A DNA stretch of 64,000 bases from CAJCJE01 sp036494465 (lineage in GTDB: Bacteria > Actinomycetota > Actinomycetes > Mycobacteriales > Pseudonocardiaceae), in assembly GCA_036494465.1 (NCBI GenBank), contig DASXOJ010000051.1, positions 1 through 64,000 on the forward strand, written 5' to 3'. A model generated the notes under the pieces. That model was given only the letters and a program-made list of their open reading frames with translations. It made no database searches and was not told the origin of the DNA. This document shows positions 8,085-16,999 of this stretch, piece after piece. A program made the position numbers and the translations under genes. Positions within the stretch are counted from its first letter, which is position 1, and every line of letters begins with the position of its first letter.

Positions 8085-9142
8085 CCCAATGCCTTTCTCT
8101 GCGTTGAGTTGGAGCTGCGGCGGGCGCGGGCGCGGATGCGGCGCAGCGCCTCCCGGCCGTTCGGGATGATCACACTGATCAGCAGCAGGCCGCCGATCAC
8201 GATGTTCTGTATCTCCGGCGCCACGTTGAGCTGGGTGAGCACCTGTTGCAGGCAGCCGACCACCACGACCGAGAGCACGACGCCGATCACGCTGCCCTTG
8301 CCGCCGAAGATCGACACCCCGCCGAAGAGCACGATCGCCACCACGTTCAGTTCCAGCCCGGTGCCCGCGTCGTAGCTGACCGACGCGTTCTTCAGGGTGA
8401 ACAGGATGCCCGCGAACGCGCACAGCACCCCGGAGAGCACGAACAGCCAGAACTTCAACCGGTTCACCCGGATCCCGCTGAACTGCGCGGCCTCCGGCTG
8501 CCACCCGGTGGCCACGATCGCCCTGCCCAGCGGCGTCGCGTGCAACACCACTCCGGCGATCACCGCGAGCACCAGGAAGATCAAAGTGGACCAGGCGATC
8601 TCGGTGCCCTGGATCGGCACCGCGCCGATGTTGGTCAGCGACAACGGAAAACCGGTGACCGTGCGGGGCGCGAGCACGATCTCGGCGATGCCGCGGAACA
8701 ACGCGAGCGTGCCGATGGTGACCGCGATCGAGGGCAGCTTGAGCCTGGTCACCAGCAGCCCGTTCAACGCGCCACCGGCCAACCCGACCAACAGCGCGAC
8801 GCCCATCGCCGCCCACACCGACCAGCCCGCGCTGAACAGCGCACCGAGCACCGCGCCGGACAGGCCCATCATCGACGCGACCGACAGGTCGATCTCGGCG
8901 GTGATGATGATGAGCATCAGCGGCAGCGCCATGATGGCGATCTCGCCCATGTTCAGGCCGATGTAGAAGACGTTGGTGACCTGGAGGAAGTGATCCGAGG
9001 TCGCCGAGCCGAAGATCAGCGTGGCGATCAGCACCAGTACCAGCGCGCTCTCCCAGCGCACCAGCGCGCGCAGCGGTGAGCGTTTCTCTGCGGTCGCCGC
9101 ATCCGGCGGCAGGGGAGTGCGAGTGGTCATGTCAGACGTCAC
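8081..9142 (-). CDS. Sugar ABC transporter permease (RhaQ-like)
   Basis: A 353-aa integral membrane protein of the ribose/rhamnose/AI-2 permease family (BPD_transp_2), with about 8-10 hydrophobic helices and the family signature GGVSIFGGKGSVIGVVLSV near residue 285. It forms the membrane channel together with the neighbouring permease. GTG 9142 has AGAGGGGG about 7 nt upstream and overlaps the previous gene; an ATG four codons later (9130) directly follows the previous stop. The charged C-terminal tail (RRIRARARRSSNS) is cytoplasmic. It lies between the other permease and the binding protein in a translationally coupled operon. Confidence 0.85.
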   Translation of the reverse strand: MTSDMTTRTPLPPDAATAEKRSPLRALVRWESALVLVLIATLIFGSATSDHFLQVTNVFYIGLNMGEIAIMALPLMLIIITAEIDLSVASMMGLSGAVLGALFSAGWSVWAAMGVALLVGLAGGALNGLLVTRLKLPSIAVTIGTLALFRGIAEIVLAPRTVTGFPLSLTNIGAVPIQGTEIAWSTLIFLVLAVIAGVVLHATPLGRAIVATGWQPEAAQFSGIRVNRLKFWLFVLSGVLCAFAGILFTLKNASVSYDAGTGLELNVVAIVLFGGVSIFGGKGSVIGVVLSVVVVGCLQQVLTQLNVAPEIQNIVIGGLLLISVIIPNGREALRRIRARARRSSNSTQRKALG

Positions 9143-10151
9143 GGTGCGCCCCCTCTGCCGAACGCAGACTGCGCGCCATCCGCAGACTCAGCCAGCGGTC
9201 GAACGCGATGGTGGCGAGCAACAGGGCGCCCGCGATCGCCTCGTCCCAGAACGCGGAGATCCGCGCGGCCACCAGCGCCTGATTGATGGTGTTGAGCAGC
9301 AACGCGCCCAGTGCCGCGCCGAGCACGGTGCCGCTGCCACCGAAGATCGCGACCCCGCCGACCACGACCGCGGAGATCACCGTCAGCTCGTAGCCGGTGC
9401 CGCCGGTGACGTCGATCTGCGCGTGCAGCGCCAGGAACAGCACCCCGGCCAGACCGGCGAGCGCGCCGCTGAGCGTGAACGCGGTGAACACCCGCCGCCC
9501 GGCCGGAATACCGGCGAGCGTGGCGGCTTCCGGGTTCGAGCCGATCGCGTAGAGGTCGCGGCTGGCCCGGAAGGATCGCATCGCGTAACCGGCGACCACG
9601 ACGACCAGCGCGACGATGACCGCCAGCCACGGAATCCCGACCAGCGTCCGGTAGCCGACCGCCGTCAACGCGGTGGGGATCTTGTCCGGGTCGATGGTGT
9701 GGCCGTTGACCACCATGCCGTCGATGCCGCGGACGATGTAGAGCATCGCCAGCGTGACCACCAGGCTCGGCACCCGGCTGACCGTGGTCACGATCCCGTT
9801 GATCGCGCCGATCGCCGCGCCGATCGCGATCCCGATCAGGAAGCCCAGCGGCACCGGCAGGCCCGGGTGGTGCGCGAAGAGATCGCCGACCAGGTAGGCG
9901 GAGAAACCGACCACCGACCCTACCGAGAGGTCCACGTTGCGGGTGACCACCACCATGGTCTCGCCGACTCCGAGCAACGCGATCAGCGCCGCCCCGGTCA
10001 GCAGCTGCTGCACGCTGTTCGCGCTGGCGAAAGCCGGGTTGGTGAACGTCGTGATGCCGAAGACCACCAGGATCGCCACGCCGATGCCGAGCTCGCGCAC
10101 CCGGAGCAGCGACCCGGTGCGGGCGAAGCGGGGCGCGGTAACGGTCGTCAT
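9132..10151 (-). CDS. Sugar ABC transporter permease (RhaP-like)
   Basis: A 339-aa multi-spanning permease paralogous to the next gene, with the same GGVAIFGGSGTVLGAALGALLL family signature. The N-terminal 15 residues are hydrophilic, then about 8-10 helices follow. It pairs with the second permease as a heterodimeric channel. The start at 10151 overlaps the ATPase stop at 10148 (ATGA), showing translational coupling. TPQ-S gene order with a LacI regulator matches rhamnose uptake loci, but the permease sequence alone does not define the sugar. Confidence 0.85.
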   Translation of the reverse strand: MTTVTAPRFARTGSLLRVRELGIGVAILVVFGITTFTNPAFASANSVQQLLTGAALIALLGVGETMVVVTRNVDLSVGSVVGFSAYLVGDLFAHHPGLPVPLGFLIGIAIGAAIGAINGIVTTVSRVPSLVVTLAMLYIVRGIDGMVVNGHTIDPDKIPTALTAVGYRTLVGIPWLAVIVALVVVVAGYAMRSFRASRDLYAIGSNPEAATLAGIPAGRRVFTAFTLSGALAGLAGVLFLALHAQIDVTGGTGYELTVISAVVVGGVAIFGGSGTVLGAALGALLLNTINQALVAARISAFWDEAIAGALLLATIAFDRWLSLRMARSLRSAEGAHRDV

Positions 10152-11677
10152 GCCGCCGCCTCACTTGCCTGGCCGGTCGCGGCGCGCATGATCGCGTCCT
10201 CGGTCGCGTCCGCCCGGTCGAACTCGGCGCTGATCCGGCCCTCGTGCATGACGAGCACCCGGTCCGCCATGCCGAGCACCTCGGGCAGTTCCGAGGAGAT
10301 CATCAGCACCGCCATTCCCTTGCCCACCAACTCGTCCAGAATTCGGTGCACCTCCGACTTGGTGCCAACGTCGATGCCCCGGGTCGGTTCGTCGATGATC
10401 AGCAGCGATGGATCGCGGGCCAGCCACTTGCCCAGCACCACCTTCTGCTGGTTGCCGCCGGAGAGCGTCGCGACCGCGTTGCCCAGCCTGCCGAACTTCA
10501 CCTGCAACCGTTGCGCCCAGTCTCTGGTCAGCGCGCGTTCGTCGCGTCGCCGGATCAGCCCGAAGCGCCGCAACCTCGCCAATGACGCGAGCGCGAGATT
10601 CCGGTCGATCCCCAGCTCCATCACCAACCCCTGCTGCCGCCGGTCCTCCGGCACCAGCGCGACCCCGGCCGCCATCGCGTCCAACGGCTTGCCGTTCGCC
10701 AACTCCGTGCCGTTGATCCGCACCGAACCCGACGTCCGTTTGTCGATCCCGAAGATCGCCCGCGCCACTTCGCTGCGCCCGGCGCCGACCAGCCCGGCCA
10801 ACGCGACGATCTCGCCACGTCGCACGGTGAAACTGATGTCCCGCAACACTTTGTCCCGGCCAAGCCCGTCGACGGCGAGCACGACCTCGCCCGGTTCGGT
10901 CTCGGTCTTCGGGAACAACGCGGACAGTTCGCGGCCCACCATCGACCGGATGATCTCGTCCACGCTGACCTCGTCGATCGACGCGGACCGCACGAACTGC
11001 CCATCCCGCATGATGGTCACTCGCTGGCAGCTGGCGAACACCTCTTCCAGCCGGTGCGAGATGAACAGCACGGCGGCGCCCTGGGTGCGCAGCGTGCGCA
11101 TCACCTCGAACAGCCGCTGCACCTCGACGGTGGTCAACGCGGCGGTCGGCTCGTCAATCACCAGCACGCGCGCGTTGAGCGACTGTGCCTTATCCAAGGA
11201 CAGGGCCTTCGCGATCTCCACGATCTGTTGGTCGGCAACGGAAAGCCCGCGCGCCTGCCGCTCCGGATCGAGCCGGACGCCCAGCCGCGCGAACAGTTCC
11301 GCGGCTGCCTTGTTCATGGCGGCCCGGTCGATGCGCCGACCGGCGCGCAGCGGCTGCCGTCCGATGTAGATGTTCTCGGCGACCGTGAGGTCAGGGAACA
11401 GCGTCGGTTCCTGGTAGATGATCGACACGCCCGCGTCGCGCGCTGCTCCCGGTCCGGTGAAGACAGTCGGTTCGCCGTCGATCAGCAGAGCGCCGCTGTC
11501 TGGTTGGTGCACGCCTGCCAGGATCTTGACCAGCGTCGACTTGCCCGCGCCGTTCTCGCCGACCAGTGCGTGCGCCTCACCGGGAAACAGCGTGATCTCG
11601 GCGTCGAGCAGTGCTTTGACCGGCCCGAAGCTCTTCGTCGCCCGTTCGAGCACGAGCAGCGGCTGGGTCGTCACCAT
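10148..11677 (-). CDS. Sugar ABC transporter ATP-binding protein (RhaT-like, two ABC domains)
   Basis: A 509-aa tandem ABC ATPase of the CUT2 class. The first domain has an intact Walker A (GENGAGKST near residue 40), a degenerate signature (LSVADQQ) and Walker B VLVIDEPTAAL. The second has a degenerate Walker A (GLVGAGRSE) but an intact LSGGNQQ signature and LLIIDEPTRGID, the usual asymmetric pattern for RbsA/RhaT/XylG proteins. It energises sugar import through the two downstream permeases and is the first gene of the operon. A LacI-type operator (11699-11712) lies just upstream of its start, so induction by the transported sugar through the divergent regulator is likely. Confidence 0.9.
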   Translation of the reverse strand: MVTTQPLLVLERATKSFGPVKALLDAEITLFPGEAHALVGENGAGKSTLVKILAGVHQPDSGALLIDGEPTVFTGPGAARDAGVSIIYQEPTLFPDLTVAENIYIGRQPLRAGRRIDRAAMNKAAAELFARLGVRLDPERQARGLSVADQQIVEIAKALSLDKAQSLNARVLVIDEPTAALTTVEVQRLFEVMRTLRTQGAAVLFISHRLEEVFASCQRVTIMRDGQFVRSASIDEVSVDEIIRSMVGRELSALFPKTETEPGEVVLAVDGLGRDKVLRDISFTVRRGEIVALAGLVGAGRSEVARAIFGIDKRTSGSVRINGTELANGKPLDAMAAGVALVPEDRRQQGLVMELGIDRNLALASLARLRRFGLIRRRDERALTRDWAQRLQVKFGRLGNAVATLSGGNQQKVVLGKWLARDPSLLIIDEPTRGIDVGTKSEVHRILDELVGKGMAVLMISSELPEVLGMADRVLVMHEGRISAEFDRADATEDAIMRAATGQASEAAA

Positions 11678-11698
11678 GTCTCCAGACGCGATGGGCGA

Positions 11699-11712
11699 AT
11701 GAAACCTTTCAT
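11699..11712. promoter_or_regulatory. LacI-family operator candidate before the sugar transporter
   Basis: ATGAAACCTTTCAT has perfect 6-bp arms around a central CC, 22 nt upstream of the ATPase start codon. It matches the general LacI/GalR operator form TGAAACSTTTCA and would block the transporter promoter when bound by the divergent LacI protein. Confidence 0.65.
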
Positions 11713-11820
11713 GTGACGCAGGACGCTACCGCGCGGGCCCATAGCGGTCAAGAATGGCGCAAACATGGTTGTCCGGCTGTATCTTTGCTGGTGCGCATGG
11801 CGCGGAATCGGCACGAATAC

Positions 11821-11836
11821 GCTGATACGATTCAGC
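11821..11836. promoter_or_regulatory. Second LacI-type palindrome before the regulator gene
   Basis: GCTGATACGATTCAGC is a CG-centred near-palindrome (6 of 8 arm positions match), ending 18 nt before the lacI-type start at 11855. It may serve autoregulation or form a loop with the site at 11699-11712. Confidence 0.45.
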
Positions 11837-11854
11837 GCTGAGGAGGGCATCCGA

Positions 11855-12877
11855 GTGGCTGGATCGGCAAGCGTGAAAGACGTCGCCAAGCGCGCGGGCG
11901 TCTCGCTCGGCACCGTCTCCAATGTGCTCAACCGGCCGGAACGGGTCGGTCAGGAGACCAAGGACAAGGTGCTGCGGGCGATCGAAGAGCTCGGCTTCGT
12001 CCGAAACGAGGCCGCCCGCCAGTTGCGCGCCGGTCGCAGCCGCACCATCGGCCTGCTCGTGCTCGACGTCGGCAACCCGTTCTTCACCGACATCGCGGCA
12101 GGCGTCGAAGAGACCGCCGCCGCCGAAGGACTGTCGGTGCTGCTGTGCAACAGCGCCGAACGACAGGATCGCGAAGACCACTACCTCAGCGTGCTGGAAG
12201 AACAACGCGCGCTCGGCGTGCTGATCAGCCCCGTCTCCGGCAACAACCCGCACCTCGGCGAGATCCGCGCGCGCGGCATGGCCGCCGTGCTCGTCGACCA
12301 CCGCGCCACCCGCCGCCAGTGCTCGGTCTCCGTCGACGACGTGGTCGGCGGCGAGATCGCGGTCGCGCACCTGATCGACCGCGGCTACGAGCGCGTCGCC
12401 TTCGTCGGCGGCCCCACCAACCTCAACCAGGTCGCCGACCGACTGGCAGGCGCCCGCAACGCCTGGCGCGCGGCAGGCCGCGACGAACGCAAGCTCACCG
12501 TGCTGGAAACCACCGCGCTCAACGTCGCCAGCGGACGCCAGATGGGCGAGCGCATCGCCGCGATGCCCCCGCGCCGCAGGCCCGGTGCCGTGTTCTGCGC
12601 CAACGACCTGCTCGCGCTCGGCGTCCTCCAGGAAATGACCAGGCAGGGTCTCGACGTCCCCGGCGACATCGCCATCATCGGCTACGACGACATCGACTTC
12701 GCGGCAGCCGCCGCCGTCCCGCTCACCTCGGTCCGCCAGCCTCGCGCCCAACTTGGCCGCGCCGCCACCGAACTGCTCATCGAAGAGATCTCCGCCGCCG
12801 ACACGCACCGGCACCGCCAGGTCGTCTTCGAACCCGAACTCGTGGTGCGGGCCTCGACCGGCGGCGCGCTCGACTGA
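11855..12877 (+). CDS. LacI-family transcriptional regulator of the sugar transporter
   Basis: A 340-aa repressor. Residues 1-50 contain the LacI helix-turn-helix (VKDVAKRAGVSLGTVSNVLN) and the hinge helix (NEAARQLRAGRS); the remainder is the PBP1-like sugar-sensing domain (IGLLVLDVGNPFFTDI, FCANDLLALGVLQEM, IIGYDDIDFA). GTG 11855 is chosen because GAGGAGG lies 8 nt upstream and the protein then begins just before the HTH, as is usual. It is divergent from the rhamnose-type ABC operon, with two operator-like palindromes between them, so it most likely represses that operon until the sugar is bound. Confidence 0.9.
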   Translation: MAGSASVKDVAKRAGVSLGTVSNVLNRPERVGQETKDKVLRAIEELGFVRNEAARQLRAGRSRTIGLLVLDVGNPFFTDIAAGVEETAAAEGLSVLLCNSAERQDREDHYLSVLEEQRALGVLISPVSGNNPHLGEIRARGMAAVLVDHRATRRQCSVSVDDVVGGEIAVAHLIDRGYERVAFVGGPTNLNQVADRLAGARNAWRAAGRDERKLTVLETTALNVASGRQMGERIAAMPPRRRPGAVFCANDLLALGVLQEMTRQGLDVPGDIAIIGYDDIDFAAAAAVPLTSVRQPRAQLGRAATELLIEEISAADTHRHRQVVFEPELVVRASTGGALD

Positions 12878-12883
12878 CGCGGC

Positions 12884-13447
12884 TCACTCGGCCAGCAGCG
12901 CCTCGACTGCCTGGCGGACCAGCGCGGCCCGGGTGTCGGCGTCGGGCACGCCCGCCGCGGCTGCCAGTTCGTGCGGCAGATCCGCCCACAGCGCCACGAT
13001 CTGCAGGATGAGTGCGAGCAGGGCGCCCGCCGGGTAGCGGTCGGGCAGCAGTCCGTCGGCCTGGGCCTTGGCGATCTTGCCGATCTTGGCCCGGTTGCTG
13101 TCCACCGCCGCCTGGACCAGCACGGCCGCGCCGCGTTCCAGCCGGTGCCAGGTGTTCAACCGGATGATGTCCGGGTAGTCCTCGTACCCGCGGGCGAGCT
13201 TCTCCGCGTAGCCGGGCAGGTCGCCAACGTCGAGCGGGATGCCCGTGACGACCTGCTCGACGATGCTGGTGAAGACCGCGTCGAACAGCCCGTCCTTGCT
13301 GTTGAAGTAGTGGTAGATCTGCGCCTTGTTGCTGTCGGCCTCGGCCGCGATGCGCTCCACCCGGGCACCGGCGATGCCGTAGGCGGCGAACTCCTTGCGT
13401 GCCGCCGCCAGCAGACGGGCGCGCGTCGCTTCGGCGTCTCGAACCAT
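12884..13447 (-). CDS. TetR-family transcriptional regulator
   Basis: A 187-aa regulator. The N-terminal HTH is at about residues 8-52 (TRARLLAAARKEFAAYGIAGARVERIA, NKAQIYHYFNSKDGLF), followed by an all-helical ligand-binding domain of TetR_C type. Its own promoter is clear: -35 TTGTCA, 17-nt spacer and -10 TATCAT, only 6 nt before the ATG, giving a leaderless mRNA. The spacer holds the palindrome ACTGACCGGTTAGT, so autorepression is likely. No divergent partner abuts it; the next gene (13592-13975) is on the same strand about 140 nt upstream. It converges with the LacI gene with a 6-nt gap. Ligand unknown. Confidence 0.9.
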   Translation of the reverse strand: MVRDAEATRARLLAAARKEFAAYGIAGARVERIAAEADSNKAQIYHYFNSKDGLFDAVFTSIVEQVVTGIPLDVGDLPGYAEKLARGYEDYPDIIRLNTWHRLERGAAVLVQAAVDSNRAKIGKIAKAQADGLLPDRYPAGALLALILQIVALWADLPHELAAAAGVPDADTRAALVRQAVEALLAE

Positions 13448-13453
13448 GCCGCC

Positions 13454-13482
13454 ATGATATCTACTAACCGGTCAGTTGACAA
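13454..13482 (-). promoter_or_regulatory. Leaderless promoter with TetR operator in the spacer
   Basis: On the minus strand: TTGTCA (13477-13482), a 17-nt spacer and TATCAT (13454-13459), then 6 nt to the ATG of the TetR gene. The near-palindrome at 13463-13476 (ACTAACCGGTCAGT) sits in the spacer, an ideal position for TetR-type autorepression. Confidence 0.7.
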
Positions 13483-13591
13483 AGGGAGGTTGCCGGTGGT
13501 GGCGGCTGCACCGTCCACAATGGCATGACCACCGAAGCCTGTTGGACGCCACCGGCCTCGTGAGGTCACAATCGAGTCCATGTCTGAGCGG

Positions 13592-13975
13592 TCAGCGCCG
13601 CTGTGCCGCCAGTGCGCGGATCCGCTCGGCCCGGCCCTGCTCGGCGAGAATCGACAGCGCGTCGGCATTGTCCAGGTCGGTGGCCACCCGCTGCTGCAAC
13701 CAGCCCGATGCACGCAGCAGGTGGTCCGGCTTCCAGGGCCTGTCCAGCGCGATGTTGCGGTACAGCAGCCATTCCGCGATCCGCGCCACCGGGAACGGCC
13801 GCTCGCGCACGGACGCGGCCATGCCCCGCCACCAGGCGTCGAACTCGGGTTCGGCCAGCAGTTCCTGCGCGCGCTGGTCGATGTGCGCGAGCAGCGCCGC
13901 GTCACCCGCGCTGGTGTCCGGGTCGGCGAGCATCACGGCCACCGCGATGAACTCCTCGTCTGGGTTGTCGGTCAC
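13592..13975 (-). CDS. Hypothetical protein downstream of an MFS gene
   Basis: A 127-aa soluble protein, acidic at the N-terminus (MTDNPDEEFIAVAVMLAD) and helical throughout, with Trp-rich segments (FDAWWRGMAASV, EWLLYRNIALDRPWKPDHLL). No known motif is recognised. The GTG start at 13975 lies 16 nt after the MFS stop, so the two are probably co-transcribed. Codon usage resembles the neighbours, and the antisense frames have no recognisable domains, which supports this strand. Confidence 0.65.
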   Translation of the reverse strand: MTDNPDEEFIAVAVMLADPDTSAGDAALLAHIDQRAQELLAEPEFDAWWRGMAASVRERPFPVARIAEWLLYRNIALDRPWKPDHLLRASGWLQQRVATDLDNADALSILAEQGRAERIRALAAQRR

Positions 13976-13991
13976 CCGGACATGATGCCAG

Positions 13992-15605
13992 CTATTCGGT
14001 GCGGAGCTTGGCCAACTCGGCCTCGACCCACTGTTCGTGTTCGTGTTCCTGCTTGCGCGCCTTGCGCGGGTCCCAGAAACCGGCCATCACGAAGATGAAG
14101 GGGATGAACAGGACCTCGCCGCCGACCGCGACCCAGAAGTAGGTCTGCCACTGCTTCGGCGACTCGGCGGCGGCCTTGGTGACGGCGGGTGCGTTGGCCT
14201 GCAAGTACTTCAGCGCGGCCTGCACGTTCGCGTCCAGTGGGCCCGCGGTCGCGGCGGCGGCAGGGTTGGCGGCGATGGCTTTGACGGTGGCGTTCTCGGC
14301 GGGGGAGAGGTTCGGGTCCTCGCCCGCGGCGATCGCCTGCACCTGCGGGCCGCTGTCCACCAGCGGGGTGACCGAGTTGACGACCAGCGGGACGAAGAAC
14401 ACGGCGAGCGCGATCACGATCCGGATCACCAGGCCCCACACGGCCAGACCGGTCGCGGTGAGCGCGGGGTTGCGGCGTTCCACGGTCTCGGTGAAGCTCG
14501 CCATCCACGGCGCGTACGCGACGCCAAGGAAGACGCTGATCAGGATCAGCAGCACGACGAAGGTGTTGTAACTGGTGTGTGGATCGACGGCTTTGATCGC
14601 GAAGATCACCGTGAACACGATCGCCAGCACCGAACCGACGAGCATGAACGGTTTGCGGACCCGGATCAGGTCGGAGACGAACCCGATCACCAGTAGTGCC
14701 AACGCGTCGAAGGCCCAGAACCAGTTGCCGAGCGCGTTCGCCTCGGACTGGGTGTAGCCGTACACGGTCTGGAAGTACACCGGGAAGAACCCGACCGCGA
14801 GGTAGTAGATGATCAGGAACACGCTGATCGCGAACGCCGATGAGATGATGTCGGGCTTGAGCATCTGCCGGAACGGGCTGCGCAGACTGGCCGCCACGTC
14901 GATGCCTTTGGCGCGGGCTTCGATCAGGGCTCGGTCCCGGCTGGACACCATCAACTGGTCACGCAGACCTGGCGCGAGTTCGCGTAGCCCGACCGCGGCG
15001 AGCGCGAAGATCACCAGGCCGACGATGCCGCACACGATGTACTGGTCCTGCCACGGCCGGGTGTCGCTGCTGGTGCTGACCATGATGCTGACGACCAGAC
15101 TGCCCAGCACCGGTCCGAGGGTCCAGAAGCCCATCGCGGACGCGCGACCGAGTTGCGGGCTGAAGTCGCGGATCAGCGCAGGCGTCGCCACCAGAATGAT
15201 TCCTTCGACGACGCCGACCGCGACGAACGCGACGCCGAAGGTGAATTTGCTGCCCGCGTGCGGTATCGCGAACAAACACAGCAATCCGGTGAGCAACAGG
15301 CCGACGGTGACGATGTTCGCCCGGCCGTACCTGTCGGCGAGACCGGCGGTGAACGATGCCGCGGCGCCGAGGAGGTAGCCGACCACGCTGATGTTGACGT
15401 AGTAGACGAACGACATCTGGTACTCGGCGATGATCCGGGTCGCGACCGCGCCGGCCAGGTAGAACTGGTAGTACAGCGTGATCGTGGCGAGCACGACGAT
15501 CGTCAGGTTCAGCATTCGGGCGGTTGTATCGGGATATCCCGCGAGTTCGCGTCGCCAGAGGCGAGCCGCGCCGGATCCGGTTGCTACGGTTGCGGTTCCA
15601 GTCAT
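13992..15605 (-). CDS. MFS transporter with a large insertion before the last helix
   Basis: A 537-aa major-facilitator protein. Twelve hydrophobic helices can be traced. The family loop after helix 2 is GLADRYGRANIVTVG, and a matching VSDLIRVRKPF occurs in the second half, as in metabolite/H+ symporters. An unusual Ala-rich helical segment of about 70 residues (about 415-485) is inserted before the final helix, containing GEDPNLSPAENATVKAIAA. The C-terminus is highly charged (DPRKARKQEHEHEQW). Substrate unknown. It is probably co-transcribed with the small downstream protein. Confidence 0.85.
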   Translation of the reverse strand: MTGTATVATGSGAARLWRRELAGYPDTTARMLNLTIVVLATITLYYQFYLAGAVATRIIAEYQMSFVYYVNISVVGYLLGAAASFTAGLADRYGRANIVTVGLLLTGLLCLFAIPHAGSKFTFGVAFVAVGVVEGIILVATPALIRDFSPQLGRASAMGFWTLGPVLGSLVVSIMVSTSSDTRPWQDQYIVCGIVGLVIFALAAVGLRELAPGLRDQLMVSSRDRALIEARAKGIDVAASLRSPFRQMLKPDIISSAFAISVFLIIYYLAVGFFPVYFQTVYGYTQSEANALGNWFWAFDALALLVIGFVSDLIRVRKPFMLVGSVLAIVFTVIFAIKAVDPHTSYNTFVVLLILISVFLGVAYAPWMASFTETVERRNPALTATGLAVWGLVIRIVIALAVFFVPLVVNSVTPLVDSGPQVQAIAAGEDPNLSPAENATVKAIAANPAAAATAGPLDANVQAALKYLQANAPAVTKAAAESPKQWQTYFWVAVGGEVLFIPFIFVMAGFWDPRKARKQEHEHEQWVEAELAKLRTE

Positions 15606-15711
15606 GGTCCACCGTCCCAGCGCGCGTCGTTACGTGCTCGTGGGCGTATTTCTTACCCTTGAGTAGCCCGGGCGGCAAGGGCTGATCGGTTAGTGCGGCT
15701 GAGTTGTTTCT

Positions 15712-16875
15712 TCATTGGACCGGTTTCGTCTTTTCCGTCGGGTCCGGCGGGATCTTCAGGCCGTCGGTCGCCGGGCGCACCGCGGGCCGCAGCGGCGCGG
15801 CGGGCACGCTCGGGAACCGCCTCGGTCCGCTCCACAGCGCGGGCGGCGCGTCCAGGGCCTTCGCCAGTGCCAGCGCCGTCGAGTCGTAGTTCAGCCGCCA
15901 GCCGCGGAAGTGCGGCCACGCCTGTTCCGCGGTGCGCTCCAGCGGATAGTTCAACTCCTGCAGCATCGCTACCGCGCGCTCGAAATCCGCGTAGCTGATG
16001 GAGATCTGGTCCGCGTCCGGATCGGGATCGTCGTTGACCGGGATGCGCATGGCGCGCCCGATCTGGTTCAGGGCCACGAATCCCATCCGCAGGCACAGCC
16101 GCGCGGTGTCCTTGGGCTGACTGCTCGGGGTGAGCGCGAGGTGCAGCGCCGCCGCGTCCATCACGGACAGCAGCGCGGTCAGCCAGTGCGACAACGGCCG
16201 GGGCGAACGCAACCGCACCAGGGTCAGATAGGTGGTGTGCGATTCGGCGACCTCGGCGGCCCATTTCTGCCACGCGTCGAACATGTCCCGCAGCACCACG
16301 ACCGGGTCGCCGTCGTAGATGCCCCACCGGGTGCGCGCCAGGATCTCCGGCCCCCACGCTGGCGTGCCAGCACGCGCCACCAGCAAGGTCACCAGCGTTT
16401 CGCGCCGGTTGAACGCGGCGTAGAGCGTCGGCAGGTAACCGACCTGGAGTCCGACCACGACCAGTCCGGTGTAGGCGGCCACGTAGTCCAGCGCCGAACT
16501 GCCGTTGTTGGTGGGCGGCGCGTAGCCGAGGGTGAACATCGACGAGCCCGCCTCGGCGAACGCCTGCGGGACGGAGTCGGGCACGACCGGGGTGAGCACC
16601 AGCGCGTAGCCGACCAGTAGCAGGCCGATCCACAGCGCGAGCCGCACCAGCAGGCTGATCGGCGACTGCCAGGCCAGGATCGCGTCGCGCCGGATGAAGT
16701 CCTTGAACGGCCGGGTGATCAGCTGGAAGGCGATGTCCACGGCACGGTCGGAGACCCGGGAGATCACCGAGTCGAAGCCGCGCGGCACGACCAGGGTGCC
16801 CACCACGCTGATCGCGGTGGCCAGGATGATCACGATGCCGAGCGCGAACAAGAACCAGATCAACACCGGATGCAC
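15712..16875 (-). CDS. Potassium-channel-like membrane protein
   Basis: A 387-aa protein. The N-terminus is a transmembrane helix starting immediately (VHPVLIWFLFALGIVIILA), followed by a second helix (SLLVRLALWIGLLLVGYALVL). A pore-loop-like segment (AFAEAGSSMFTLGYAPP) precedes a third helix (YVAAYTGLVVVGLQVGYLPTLYAAF). This resembles two-TM/pore ion channels, but the filter reads TLGYA rather than TxGYG. Residues 165-387 form a cytoplasmic helical domain with no recognised motif and a Pro-rich tail. GTG 16875 is chosen because longer versions add a low-complexity, non-conserved N-terminus. It is divergent from the EEP gene. Confidence 0.75.
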   Translation of the reverse strand: MHPVLIWFLFALGIVIILATAISVVGTLVVPRGFDSVISRVSDRAVDIAFQLITRPFKDFIRRDAILAWQSPISLLVRLALWIGLLLVGYALVLTPVVPDSVPQAFAEAGSSMFTLGYAPPTNNGSSALDYVAAYTGLVVVGLQVGYLPTLYAAFNRRETLVTLLVARAGTPAWGPEILARTRWGIYDGDPVVVLRDMFDAWQKWAAEVAESHTTYLTLVRLRSPRPLSHWLTALLSVMDAAALHLALTPSSQPKDTARLCLRMGFVALNQIGRAMRIPVNDDPDPDADQISISYADFERAVAMLQELNYPLERTAEQAWPHFRGWRLNYDSTALALAKALDAPPALWSGPRRFPSVPAAPLRPAVRPATDGLKIPPDPTEKTKPVQ

Positions 16876-16999
16876 CGCTCGCCCGCCTCTCGCCCAGCCC
16901 GCGAACCGCGACAATACAGACCTGCGGGCCGCCCCGAACAATCGAACGCGCTGATCAACCGCCCGATCGCGGAGGGTGGCGATCGGGCATGCTGGAGGC

